Source of the DNA: Chersky-840 sp963810195
Lineage (GTDB): Bacteria > Actinomycetota > Acidimicrobiia > Acidimicrobiales > UBA8190
DNA: 64,000 nt
Direction: 5' to 3'
Assembly (NCBI GenBank): GCA_963810195.1
Contig: CAWEMO010000010.1
Location: 26,795 to 90,794, forward strand
The position numbers and the translations under genes are program-made. Below are positions 34,786 through 43,441 of the stretch, in pieces; position 1 is the first letter of the stretch, and the number at the start of each line of letters is the position of its first letter. Below the pieces are notes generated by a model. The model worked only from the letters and a program-made list of their open reading frames with translations. It had not been told where the DNA came from and ran no database searches.

Positions 34786-35565
34786 CTATTCGGGAGTGAC
34801 GTACGCCGCGGTGATCCCGCCGTCGACGACGAGGGCCGAGCCGGTCATGAACGAGGACTCGTCGGAGGCCAGGAACAGCGCGGCGCGGGCGACCTCCTCG
34901 GGACGCCCGAGGCGGCCCATGGGGATGTGCACGAGCCGCCGGTTGCGTCGCTCGGGGTCGGCGAGGAGCTCGGCCAGCAGCGGCGTCTCGATCGGGCCCG
35001 GGCACAGTGCGTTGGCCCGGATCCCCTGGCGGGCGTATTCCACCGCCAGCTCGCGGGTGAACGCGAGCACTCCGCCTTTCGACGCCGTGTAGGCCACCTG
35101 TGCAGTGGCAGCCCCCATGAGCGCCACGAACGAGGCCACGTTCACGATCGAGCCGCCGCCGGAATCGATCATGGCCGGGATGCCGGCGCGGCAACACAGC
35201 CATACGCCCTTCAGGTTCACACTCATGACGCGGTCCCAGGTCGACGGGGGGGTGTCGAGCACTCCTCCGTCGTCCCCGGGGAAGATCCCGGCGTTGTTGA
35301 ACAGCACGTGCAGCCCACCGAGTTGTTGTGTCGCTGCGGTCACCACGTCGAGGACCTGGGACTCGTCCGAGACGTCGGCCGCCACCGCCAGGGCCTTCCC
35401 CCCGGCCTCGGTGATCTGGTCGACGGTGTCCCGGGCCGCTTGGGCCACCATGTCCGCCACCACGACCGCCGCGCCTTCGGAGGCGAAGAGCGCGGCGGCG
35501 ACCCGGCCGATGCCGCTGCCGGCTCCGGTGATCACCGCCACTTTCCCTTCGAGCCGAGCCGCCAC
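34786..35565 (-). CDS. Short-chain dehydrogenase/reductase (SDR)
   Basis: 259 residues from GTG 35565; the longer frame to 35712 runs toward the divergent gene. Classical SDR: cofactor motif TGAGSGIG, NNAG, the active-site VNVASF and Y-x-x-x-K in AYTASKGG, NLKGVW, and CPGPIETPLL after the catalytic helix. Asp in VVADM at the end of beta-2 favours NAD over NADP. It lies between the glutamine synthetase-like gene and the divergent PuuD-like gene and may reduce or oxidise a pathway intermediate. Confidence 0.88.
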   Translation of the reverse strand: MAARLEGKVAVITGAGSGIGRVAAALFASEGAAVVVADMVAQAARDTVDQITEAGGKALAVAADVSDESQVLDVVTAATQQLGGLHVLFNNAGIFPGDDGGVLDTPPSTWDRVMSVNLKGVWLCCRAGIPAMIDSGGGSIVNVASFVALMGAATAQVAYTASKGGVLAFTRELAVEYARQGIRANALCPGPIETPLLAELLADPERRNRRLVHIPMGRLGRPEEVARAALFLASDESSFMTGSALVVDGGITAAYVTPE

Positions 35566-35674
35566 GGCATGACGATACCCGGCTCCGACTCGGTGTCCGG
35601 GGGCCCGGCTCGGTGCTTCACTCGGGTGCCGCCACGGTGTCGGACGGCACCGGTGTCGGTGTGATACTGGTCGT

Positions 35675-36391
35675 ATGGCCACACGCCTCGTGCCCATCGT
35701 GGGGGTCACCACGTATCACCAGCGGGCCTCGTGGGGCCCTTGGGACAGGGTGGCCACCGTGCTGCCCGCCTCGTACGTGGACACCGTGGCATCCGCGGGT
35801 GGCCGTCCGGTGTTGCTCCCCCCGGTGGCCGGTGACGCGGAGGAGAACGGCGCCGCGGGCGTCGTGGAGGCGCTCGACGCCCTGGTGCTCGTGGGCGGTG
35901 GGGACGTCGACCCCGCCCGCTACGGGCGGTGGCCCGACCCGGCGACCTCCGGGGTCGACGCCGGGCGCGACACCAGCGAGCTGGCCCTGCTCGAAGCGGC
36001 GCTGCACGCCGATCTCCCCGTGCTCGCCATCTGCCGGGGGATGCAGCTGCTCGACGTGCACCTCGGTGGGACCCTCTTCCAGCACGTGCCCGACGTCGTG
36101 GGCCACGACGGGCACCAACCCGCCCGGGGCTGCTTCGCCGACGTGGAGGTCAGCATCGAGGCGGGCTCGATGCTGTCCAAGGTCATGGGCGAGACCGCCC
36201 TCGTCCGCTGCTCGCATCACCAGGCGGTCGACGCGTTGGGCGAGGGTCTGGTCGTCACGGCCCGCGCCGCCGACGGGCTCGTCGAGGCCATCGAGCTGCC
36301 GGCGGCCCGCTTCGTGGTCGGCGTGCAGTGGCATCCCGAGGAAGATGCCGACGAGCGCCTCTTCCGGGCGCTGTTGGACGCGATCGCGTGA
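35675..36391 (+). CDS. Class I glutamine amidotransferase, gamma-glutamyl-gamma-aminobutyrate hydrolase-like (PuuD)
   Basis: 238 residues. Peptidase C26 type: VGVTTYHQRASWG, LVLVGGGDVDPARYG, nucleophile in LAICRGMQLLDVHLGGTLFQH, SHHQAVDALG and catalytic His in GVQWHPEEDADERLF. PuuD removes glutamate from gamma-glutamyl-GABA at the end of the polyamine route. The stop overlaps the aldehyde dehydrogenase start (GTGA), tying the two functions. GATACT at 35663-35668 lies 6 nt before the ATG. Confidence 0.87.
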   Translation: MATRLVPIVGVTTYHQRASWGPWDRVATVLPASYVDTVASAGGRPVLLPPVAGDAEENGAAGVVEALDALVLVGGGDVDPARYGRWPDPATSGVDAGRDTSELALLEAALHADLPVLAICRGMQLLDVHLGGTLFQHVPDVVGHDGHQPARGCFADVEVSIEAGSMLSKVMGETALVRCSHHQAVDALGEGLVVTARAADGLVEAIELPAARFVVGVQWHPEEDADERLFRALLDAIA

Positions 36392-37785
36392 CCCGGTCCA
36401 ACTCCCGGTCGGCCGGCACGGTGCACGTCGTCAACCCGGCGACCGAGCGCACCATCGCCGAGGTGACGCGCCAGGGGCGGGACGAGGCAGACGCCGCCGT
36501 CGGGCGCGCCGCGTGCGCCTTCCCCGCCTGGCGTGACGTCACCCCGGCCGACCGGACGCGGCTGCTGCGGCGCTTCGCCGAGCGGGTGGAGGCCCACGTC
36601 GACGAGCTCGCCCTGCTCGAGACCCGCAATGTGGGCAAGCCGATATCCGACAGCCTCGGCGAGGTCTCCATGGTCGCCGAGGTCCTGCACTTCTACTCCG
36701 GAGCGGTCGACAAGCACCGGGGTACGACCATTCCCGTGGCCGGAGGCGTCGACCTCACCTGGCCCGAGCCCCTCGGGGTGGTGGCTGCCATCGTGCCGTG
36801 GAACTTCCCCCTCGCCATCGCCTCGTGGAAGATCGGCCCCGCCCTGGCGTGTGGGAACACGGTGGTCGTCAAGCCGGCCGAGCTCACCCCGCTGACCGCG
36901 CTGCGCCTGGCCGAGCTGGCTCTCGACGCCGGCATCCCCGAAGGTGTGCTCGAGGTGGTGGTGGGGCGCGGCACCACCGTGGGCACCGCCTTGGTCGAGC
37001 ACCCGGAGGTGGCCAAGGTCGCCTTCACCGGCTCGACCGAAGCAGGGCGCGACGTGATGGCCCGGGCCTCGGGGACCATCAAGCGCGTCACCTTGGAGCT
37101 CGGGGGCAAGTCCGCCAACGTCGTCTTCGCCGACGCCGACCTCGAGGTCGCCGCCGCTGCCGCGCCCTTCGCCGTGTTCGCCAACGCCGGACAGGACTGC
37201 TGCGCACGCAGCCGCATCCTCGTCGAGCGCAGCGTCTTCGACCGCTTCGTGGAGCTCCTCGTGGCGGCCACCGAGGCCCTGGTGGTCGGTGACCCCGAGG
37301 ACGACGCGACCCAGATGGGACCGCTCGTGTCCGCGGAGCACCGCGCCCGGGTCGGCAGCTTCGTGGGGCCTGCCGACGGCGACCCTCACGTCGCCGGCCG
37401 GAGCCCGGTGCCCGACGGAGCCGGATGGTGGTTCCCGGCCACCATCCTCGCCCCGGTGGATCCCGGACTGCGGGTCTGGCGCGAGGAGATCTTCGGGCCG
37501 GTGGTGGCGGTGGCGCCGTTCGAGGACGAGGCGCACGCCGTGGCGCTGGCCAACGACACGCCGTACGGCCTGTCGGGATCGATCTGGACCCGTGACTCGG
37601 CTCGGGCACTGCGGATGGCGAAGGCGGTGCGGGCGGGAGTGCTCTCGGTCAACTCCAACACGTCGGTACGCGTCAACACGCCCTTCGGGGGGATGAAGCA
37701 GTCGGGGTTCGGCCGGGAGTTGGGCATGGAAGCGCTGGCTGTGTTCTCCGACGTCAAGAACGTCTTCCTCTCCACCCAGGGCTGA
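36388..37785 (+). CDS. Aldehyde dehydrogenase family protein, possible gamma-glutamyl-aminobutyraldehyde dehydrogenase
   Basis: 465 residues from GTG 36388. NAD(P)-dependent ALDH: VVAAIVPWNFPLAIASWKIGPALACGNTVVVKPAE, FTGSTEAGRDVM, catalytic Glu in TLELGGKSANVV, catalytic Cys in NAGQDCCARSRI, EEIFGPVVAV and NTPFGGMKQSGFGRELG. Coupled to a PuuD-like gene and divergent from a glutamine synthetase-like gene, it fits PuuC: oxidation of gamma-glutamyl-gamma-aminobutyraldehyde. The catalytic Cys is followed by a second Cys. Confidence 0.88.
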   Translation: MTRSNSRSAGTVHVVNPATERTIAEVTRQGRDEADAAVGRAACAFPAWRDVTPADRTRLLRRFAERVEAHVDELALLETRNVGKPISDSLGEVSMVAEVLHFYSGAVDKHRGTTIPVAGGVDLTWPEPLGVVAAIVPWNFPLAIASWKIGPALACGNTVVVKPAELTPLTALRLAELALDAGIPEGVLEVVVGRGTTVGTALVEHPEVAKVAFTGSTEAGRDVMARASGTIKRVTLELGGKSANVVFADADLEVAAAAAPFAVFANAGQDCCARSRILVERSVFDRFVELLVAATEALVVGDPEDDATQMGPLVSAEHRARVGSFVGPADGDPHVAGRSPVPDGAGWWFPATILAPVDPGLRVWREEIFGPVVAVAPFEDEAHAVALANDTPYGLSGSIWTRDSARALRMAKAVRAGVLSVNSNTSVRVNTPFGGMKQSGFGRELGMEALAVFSDVKNVFLSTQG

Positions 37786-37849
37786 GGGCCCGCGGGCTGC
37801 GCCGAGGCCGAGCACCACGCTGTAGCGCGGGGCCGGTAACGTCTGGCGC

Positions 37850-37993
37850 GTGAGCAGTGGCCGAAAGTTCGTCAAGCCGTTGGTGGCGTCGCTGGGCCTG
37901 GCCGGCACCATCGCCAGCATCTGGTGGTTCGCCCTGAAGCCCCGCCGTAAGCGGGCCAAGCAGCGGCTCGCGCCGCCATCCGCCACGGAGTGA
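37850..37993 (+). CDS. Small single-pass membrane protein
   Basis: 47 residues from GTG 37850. It has a basic N-terminus, one hydrophobic segment (LVASLGLAGTIASIWWFAL) and a strongly basic tail KPRRKRAKQR, so it would insert with the tail in the cytoplasm. TAACGT at 37837-37842 lies 7 nt upstream and fits the leaderless pattern of the window. Too short for homology recognition by eye; supported by the composition and the promoter. Confidence 0.5.
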   Translation: MSSGRKFVKPLVASLGLAGTIASIWWFALKPRRKRAKQRLAPPSATE

Positions 37994-38083
37994 GCGCGGC
38001 TCTTCGGAGCCGGAATTCCTGGAACTTCTCTCGGGTGGAGGGCGCCCGGTCTTTCGTGGTGCTCATGGAGTACCGTTTGCGCT

Positions 38084-39253
38084 GTGAAACGTCGACGGTT
38101 TGCCCTCCCGCCTGCTGTGCGCGTGATCTTTGTCTCCGCAACCATTGCCATGGGTCTGGCGGCGTGTGGCTCGAGCCCCACCCCGTCGGCCAAGGCGGCC
38201 ACCGCGGCCAGCACGTCGGGCCCGGCCGAGTCGACGATCTCGTTGCAGTCCCCGACCTCCTACACGCCGCACGCGTCGGCGGGGGGCACCGACGACTACC
38301 ACTGCACCTTGCTGAACCCGCATGTGACCTCCGACTCCTACATCGTCGGGAGCCAGTTCTTCCCCAACGACGGCAAGAGCTTCGAGGTCCATCACGCCAT
38401 CCTCTTCCTGGTCCCGCCCGACCTGGCCCAGACGGCGCTGTCCGACGACGCCTCGGGCAAGGGCTGGACGTGCTTCGGTGAGTCCCCCCTGCCCAACACG
38501 TCGTTCGTCCAGGTGTCGAACACGCCGTGGCTCACGGCGTGGGCACCGGGGCACGGAGTCGACGTCGCCCCGAAGGGGACGGGCGTCCCCTTCCCGGCCG
38601 GCAGCCTGGTCATCATGCAGGTCCACTACAACCTGCTCGAGGGGGACAACCCCGAGCGCCCGAGCCTGCTCCTGCACACCGTGCCCGCCTCCACCGATCT
38701 GACGCCGTTGCGCCTGGACCTGCTGCCCGCACCGCCCGACATCCCGTGCCCTTCGGGGATCACGGGCCCGTTGTGCGACCGAGCGGCCTCGCTCAGCGAC
38801 GTGGGACAGCGCTTCGGCCAGAGCGCCGTGCAATTCGTGAACTTCCTGGAGCAATTCTGCGGGCGCAATCCGGCCGACCCGCCGGGCGGCGACACCACCT
38901 CGTGCACATGGCCCGCCCCGACGGGGACGATCGTCCGGTTGACGGCCCACATGCACCTGCTCGGGCAGGGGATGAAGTTCGTCCTCGATCCCGGCACCCC
39001 CGACGCGAAGACGCTCCTGAACATCACGAACTACAACTTCGACTACCAGCGCTCCTACGACATCGCGCCCGTCACCACCAAGAAGGGCGACACCATCCAG
39101 GTCACCTGCACCTACAACCCGACGCTGCGCCAGCAGCTGCCGCAGTTGCGCAACCTCCCGCCCCGTTATGTCACCTGGGGCGACGGCTCGTCGGACGAAA
39201 TGTGCCTGGGCCTGGTGAGCTACGTGTCCACCTCCAACGCACCCTCCATCTGA
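38084..39253 (+). CDS. Lipoprotein with copper type II, ascorbate-dependent monooxygenase-like domain
   Basis: 389 residues from GTG 38084 (TACCGT at 38071-38076). Signal peptide and lipobox LAAC (Cys 28). The body follows PHM/DBM-type copper monooxygenases: FEVHHAILFLVPP and VIMQVHYNLLEG supply His for one copper, RLTAHMHLLGQGMKF gives the H-x-H and WGDGSSDEMCLGLV the Met of the other. Several Cys could form disulfides. These enzymes hydroxylate C-H bonds; in bacteria the substrates are mostly unknown. The 3' end overlaps the convergent sirtuin gene by 34 bp. Confidence 0.75.
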   Translation: MKRRRFALPPAVRVIFVSATIAMGLAACGSSPTPSAKAATAASTSGPAESTISLQSPTSYTPHASAGGTDDYHCTLLNPHVTSDSYIVGSQFFPNDGKSFEVHHAILFLVPPDLAQTALSDDASGKGWTCFGESPLPNTSFVQVSNTPWLTAWAPGHGVDVAPKGTGVPFPAGSLVIMQVHYNLLEGDNPERPSLLLHTVPASTDLTPLRLDLLPAPPDIPCPSGITGPLCDRAASLSDVGQRFGQSAVQFVNFLEQFCGRNPADPPGGDTTSCTWPAPTGTIVRLTAHMHLLGQGMKFVLDPGTPDAKTLLNITNYNFDYQRSYDIAPVTTKKGDTIQVTCTYNPTLRQQLPQLRNLPPRYVTWGDGSSDEMCLGLVSYVSTSNAPSI

Positions 39254-40143
39254 CGGGGCGCGCCCGGTCGTCGCCCGGTGTCCGCGGGCGACGGGTCTCG
39301 GCCCACGAGGAGGGCCGGCAGGACGAGGCTCATCGGGCCCCGCACCACCGCGTCGGCGATGGAGTCGTACTCGGTGGGCTCGGCGTTCACGATGACCACG
39401 TGGGCGCCCGAGAGATGCGCAGTGGGGACGAGCCCCGCGGCGGGGTAGACCGACAGGGTCGACCCGACGGCCAACAGCAGGTCGCATGTCCGTGCCGCCT
39501 CCTCGGCACGCACCAGGTCGTCGGGCACCAGGTTCTGGCCGAAGCTGATGGTGGCCGACTTCAAGATGCCGCCGCACACCGTCGCGCCCCGGTCCTCCGT
39601 GCACGGGGGGTCCTCCTCCCCAGCGCGCACCCGTTCGAGCACATCGGACATGGCGCTGCGCGCGCCGCAGGACATGCAGAGGACCTCCCGCATGGTGCCG
39701 TGGATCTCCACCACCCGCTCGGGGTCGGTTCCCGCCGCCTGGTGGAGGCCGTCGACGTTCTGCGTCACCAGGGTGTGCAGCACGCCGCGGCGCTCGAGAG
39801 CGACGAGGGCGCGGTGCCCGGCGTTGGGCTCTGCCTCCCACGTCGGTGATTCCAGACGGTTGCGCCAGGCCCGCCGGCGCACGTCGGGGTCGGTCATGTA
39901 GGTCTGCAGCGTCGCCATCTTCTCGGCGCCGGGGTCCTTGGTCCAGACCCCGTTGGGCCCGCGGAAGTCGGGGATCCCCGAGTCCGTCGAGATGCCCGCG
40001 CCCGTGAGCACCACGGTGCGCTCGCTCCCGGCCACGATCCGGCGCGCCCGCTCGAGCCCGTCGAGGCGGGACACGTCGTGCGCGCCCCGGGCGCGCGGAT
40101 CCCACTCGCCCGGATCCGACCGGTCGCCGGCGCCGCTGTCCAT
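39220..40143 (-). CDS. NAD-dependent protein deacylase, Sir2 family (sirtuin)
   Basis: 307 residues from ATG 40143. Sirtuin motifs in order: VLTGAGISTDSGIPDFRGPNGVW, TQNVDGLHQAAG, catalytic His in EIHGTMREV, zinc Cys pairs CMSC and a second pair in PPC...VCGG, SFGQNL, AVGSTLSVYPAAGLV and VIVNAEPTEYDSIADAV. Sirtuins remove acetyl or longer acyl groups from lysines using NAD. The last 34 bp overlap the end of the copper monooxygenase gene on the other strand. Confidence 0.92.
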   Translation of the reverse strand: MDSGAGDRSDPGEWDPRARGAHDVSRLDGLERARRIVAGSERTVVLTGAGISTDSGIPDFRGPNGVWTKDPGAEKMATLQTYMTDPDVRRRAWRNRLESPTWEAEPNAGHRALVALERRGVLHTLVTQNVDGLHQAAGTDPERVVEIHGTMREVLCMSCGARSAMSDVLERVRAGEEDPPCTEDRGATVCGGILKSATISFGQNLVPDDLVRAEEAARTCDLLLAVGSTLSVYPAAGLVPTAHLSGAHVVIVNAEPTEYDSIADAVVRGPMSLVLPALLVGRDPSPADTGRRPGAPRQMEGALEVDT

Positions 40144-40234
40144 GAGGTGAGTCTCGCGCCTCTCGGAGATCCCCGCCGTACCGTGCGGGTGCACGCCCGC
40201 GGCCCGCGCTGCCCCGCAGCGGCCTGGACCTTGC

Positions 40235-41845
40235 TCAGGGCTGCGGGGCGCTCCGCGCAATCGAGCATCGCGGCACTTCCGGGGGTCCGACCGTGCGGTA
40301 GTGGTCGTAGGGCGCCGGTTCGAACTGGCTCAGGTGGTCTGCCTCCGCAATTCGGAGATGGATCGCCTCGATCGAGCTCCACGGCGCGAGGTCCAGGTTC
40401 ATCACATCGGTCAGCTCGCAGTCGCGGTCTTGGGCGGGCACCTGATCCAGGTTGACCAGGAGCCGGGCCTGATCGACCAGGGTCGCGTTGGTCGAGCGGG
40501 CGTTGGAGATGCCGAATCCGGTGGCCACCACGACCTGGACCACAACGAATGCAGCCAGAGCTACGAGCGCGGCCCGGGTCCCGTGGGTCTTCCAGGAGTC
40601 ACCGGCAGAAGGCAGCAGTCTCGGAGGTCTGTGACCGAGCGCGTAGATCACGATCCCGGTGACGAGGAAGATGTTCGGCATGACGTAGCGGTTGCTGTCG
40701 ATGGCAAAGGCAAGTGCCGCGCTCCGCCCCAACGCGATCATGGCATCGAAGCACAAGGAGAAGCCCACCAGCATCAACGGAAGTGGCAATCTCTCTTGTG
40801 AGGCTCTGCAACGCCATGACTGGACGACGATGAACATGGCAACGACGAAGATGGCGATGCCCACCCATTCGAACCTGTCGAAGTTCCCCACGGGCGAAGA
40901 GCCCACTTTCGGGATGATGCTGCCGATGAGGACGAAGAAGTAACGAACCGTCGCCAGGGGATGGTGCAATCCCGTACCGGATCCGCAGCCGGGCCCGCAA
41001 GCGGTGTCGTTGAAGTTGAATCCCGCGGAATAGACGCCAAGGGTGACGAGCGCGGTTCCCACCCAGGCCGCGATCTCGAGATACTGCCGACGGGTCCAGG
41101 GTCGGGCCCAAAGGATGCATATCGCGCCCATAGGCCACACGATGAATCCGGCAAGGAAAGAGAGGGAAGCGGCCAGGGCCCCGACCAGGGCCACCACGAA
41201 CCACAGGTTGCGCCGGTCCTCCGGGACGAGAAGGGCGACCATCGTCACGACGAAGAAGAGCACGACGAGGAACCACGCAAGCTGGAACGCCCAGAGGGAA
41301 TTCTGGACGTCTGCCAGGCTGAACCAGATCAGCCCGACGGCCAAGACGGGGACCGGAGTGAGCCTTTTCCCCATGTAACGACGCAACAGTGCCAGCAATC
41401 CCACGTACGCCGCGAGGTACGCGGCGGCGCTGAGAAAGGTGATCGAACGAAGGTCGGACCGGTCGATGAACCCGAAGAGCACAAAGACGAGATTGGGCAG
41501 CAAGACGCGAGAGTCGTCGTGTTGGCTCCACAGCTGACCCCACGAGAGATGGCCGTGAAGGGCGCCATTGACGAGAGTCACCGTGGACCAGTCATCGTTC
41601 TGCAGGACGTTCACTGCGAAGTGGTTGACGTAGAGGAGGTAGAGGATCGGGGCCACACAGGCGGCTGCAAAGGTGAGGATTGTGTTGCGTTGCACGATCC
41701 CGGAGACCGGTTGCCCGCTGTCGCCGCCGTCGGGATGCTTCGATGACCTGCCGGGGCTGCGATCTTTCGGAAGCACCGCTGGCGCCATCAGGCCCGGCCT
41801 TCGGTGTGCCACGCACCCGGACCCCGCGGTAGTCCTCTCATTCAT
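40235..41845 (-). CDS. Multi-pass membrane protein, glycosyltransferase-like (GT-C type) candidate
   Basis: About 536 residues from ATG 41845; TTG 41863 and later starts are possible. About ten to eleven hydrophobic segments follow a basic N-terminus. NDDWSTVTLVNGALHGHLSWGQLWSQHDDSR after the first segment is an acidic extracytoplasmic loop like the lipid-sugar-binding loop of GT-C enzymes, and the C-terminal 100 residues are soluble. No specific family recognised. It resembles the membrane proteins at 45169 and 59776 in layout. Confidence 0.65.
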   Translation of the reverse strand: MNERTTAGSGCVAHRRPGLMAPAVLPKDRSPGRSSKHPDGGDSGQPVSGIVQRNTILTFAAACVAPILYLLYVNHFAVNVLQNDDWSTVTLVNGALHGHLSWGQLWSQHDDSRVLLPNLVFVLFGFIDRSDLRSITFLSAAAYLAAYVGLLALLRRYMGKRLTPVPVLAVGLIWFSLADVQNSLWAFQLAWFLVVLFFVVTMVALLVPEDRRNLWFVVALVGALAASLSFLAGFIVWPMGAICILWARPWTRRQYLEIAAWVGTALVTLGVYSAGFNFNDTACGPGCGSGTGLHHPLATVRYFFVLIGSIIPKVGSSPVGNFDRFEWVGIAIFVVAMFIVVQSWRCRASQERLPLPLMLVGFSLCFDAMIALGRSAALAFAIDSNRYVMPNIFLVTGIVIYALGHRPPRLLPSAGDSWKTHGTRAALVALAAFVVVQVVVATGFGISNARSTNATLVDQARLLVNLDQVPAQDRDCELTDVMNLDLAPWSSIEAIHLRIAEADHLSQFEPAPYDHYRTVGPPEVPRCSIARSAPQP

Positions 41846-41997
41846 CCCCCAGTCCCCGGCCACAAGGACGCCGCAAGGATCGATACCCAGGTCAAGCCGT
41901 GACGCCAGTACTCTAGAAGCTCACCACGCAGTGGCCGTCCTTGGCGCGACGCCGGTTCCGCTCTGAGGGAAGTGAGGGATCATTCGGTGATGGGCGT

Positions 41998-43353
41998 ATG
42001 AGCCTCGCGCGTGGCGGCGTCGAGGTGCTCGAGCCCGGGCCCGCCGAGGGCGCGCAGCGGCGGGTGGCGGGCGCGCTCGAGCGGCGTGGCATCCACGCCG
42101 GGGACCGCGTGGTGTTCTGCCTGCCGTCGTCGGCCAGCCTCCTCGTGTGCGTCCTGGCCGCGGCCCGCAGGGGGGTGGTCCCCGTCCTGCTCAATTCCAC
42201 CTTGCTGCCCTCCGAGCGTGACGTGCTGGTCGCGGACGCCGAGCCCGCGCTCGTCGTGACGGATCCCTCGGGGCTCGATCCCCTGCTCTCGGGCCCGGAG
42301 CTCGAGCTGGCGCCCTATCCGCTCGTGCGCCCCATGCACTACACGTCGGGGACGACGGGCCGGCCCAAGGGGGTCTTCTCGGGCGTGCTCGGGGAGCCCG
42401 ATGCCCGTGGGTTGTTCGAGGACGAGGCCGACCTGTGGGGCTTCGACGCCTCGGACACCCACCTCGTGTGCTCGCCCATGTACCACTCGGTCTCGGTGCG
42501 CCTCGCCGGTGCCGCGCTGTTGCGAGGGGGCCGTGTCGTCGTGCTGCCTCGTTTCGACGCGTCCGCGGTCGTCGCCGTGCTGGGTCACTTCGAGCCGACG
42601 ACGACGTTCATGGCTCCGACCGCCCTGCATCGCGTCATGGGCGTGCCCGACGGACCCGAGTGCTTCAGCTCGTTGCGCCTCCTCGTGCACGCCGGATCGC
42701 CGTGCCCGCCCCCCCTCAAGCGTGCCGCGCTGGGGCGGGTCCGGCCGGGGGTGCTGTGGGAGTTCTACGGGTCCACCGAGGGACAGTTCACGGTGTGCTC
42801 TCCCGAGCAGTGGCTGGAGCGGCCCGGGACCGTGGGCCGGGCCCGCCCCGGCAGGCGCCTCGAGCTCGACGACGACGGCACCGTGTGGTGCCACGCGCCC
42901 CGTTTCGCGCGCTTCGAGTACTGGCACGACGCGCCGTCCACGACACGCGCCTGGCGGGGAGACGCCTTCACGGTGGGCGACCTGGGCCGTGTCGACGAGG
43001 ACGGGTATCTCTTCTTGGAGGGACGGCGCGACGACCTGATCATCAGCGGAGGCGTCAACGTGTATCCCGTCGAGGTGGAGTCGGTGCTCGCCGAGGCCCC
43101 CGGTGTCCTTGACGTCGCCGTCTTCGCCGTTGCCGACCGGGAGTGGGGAGAGCGGGTGTGCGCCGCGGTGGTGGGGGTCGTCGACGAGGACACGCTGCGT
43201 CGTCACGTGGCCCGGCGCCTGGCGCCCTACAAGCGTCCCAAGCAGTACTTCGTCGTGGGCGAGCTTCCCCATACCCAGACGGGCAAGCTGCGTCGTCGCG
43301 ACCTTCCGGCGGCCCTGGGCCTGGACCGGTCGGGCCCCGACGCCGGGGGCTGA
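41998..43353 (+). CDS. AMP-binding acyl-CoA synthetase / ligase
   Basis: 451 residues from ATG 41998; TTG 41941 is in frame. Adenylate-forming enzyme: P-loop MHYTSGTTGRPKGVF, motif EFYGSTEGQFT, VGDLGRVDEDGYLFLEGRRDDLIISGGVNVYPVEVES and the catalytic Lys in QTGKLRRRDL. The N-terminus is about 40 residues shorter than usual family members. It activates a carboxylic acid to its CoA ester; chain type unknown. A semialdehyde dehydrogenase follows on the same strand 88 bp later. Confidence 0.88.
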   Translation: MSLARGGVEVLEPGPAEGAQRRVAGALERRGIHAGDRVVFCLPSSASLLVCVLAAARRGVVPVLLNSTLLPSERDVLVADAEPALVVTDPSGLDPLLSGPELELAPYPLVRPMHYTSGTTGRPKGVFSGVLGEPDARGLFEDEADLWGFDASDTHLVCSPMYHSVSVRLAGAALLRGGRVVVLPRFDASAVVAVLGHFEPTTTFMAPTALHRVMGVPDGPECFSSLRLLVHAGSPCPPPLKRAALGRVRPGVLWEFYGSTEGQFTVCSPEQWLERPGTVGRARPGRRLELDDDGTVWCHAPRFARFEYWHDAPSTTRAWRGDAFTVGDLGRVDEDGYLFLEGRRDDLIISGGVNVYPVEVESVLAEAPGVLDVAVFAVADREWGERVCAAVVGVVDEDTLRRHVARRLAPYKRPKQYFVVGELPHTQTGKLRRRDLPAALGLDRSGPDAGG

Positions 43354-43441
43354 TCCTCGCCGCCCGCCCCCGGTCCTGGGCCGGCGGGTACCTCAGCCAG
43401 GGCAGTGTGCCGCGGTGCGCCGCGTGGGCGATGATCTTGCC

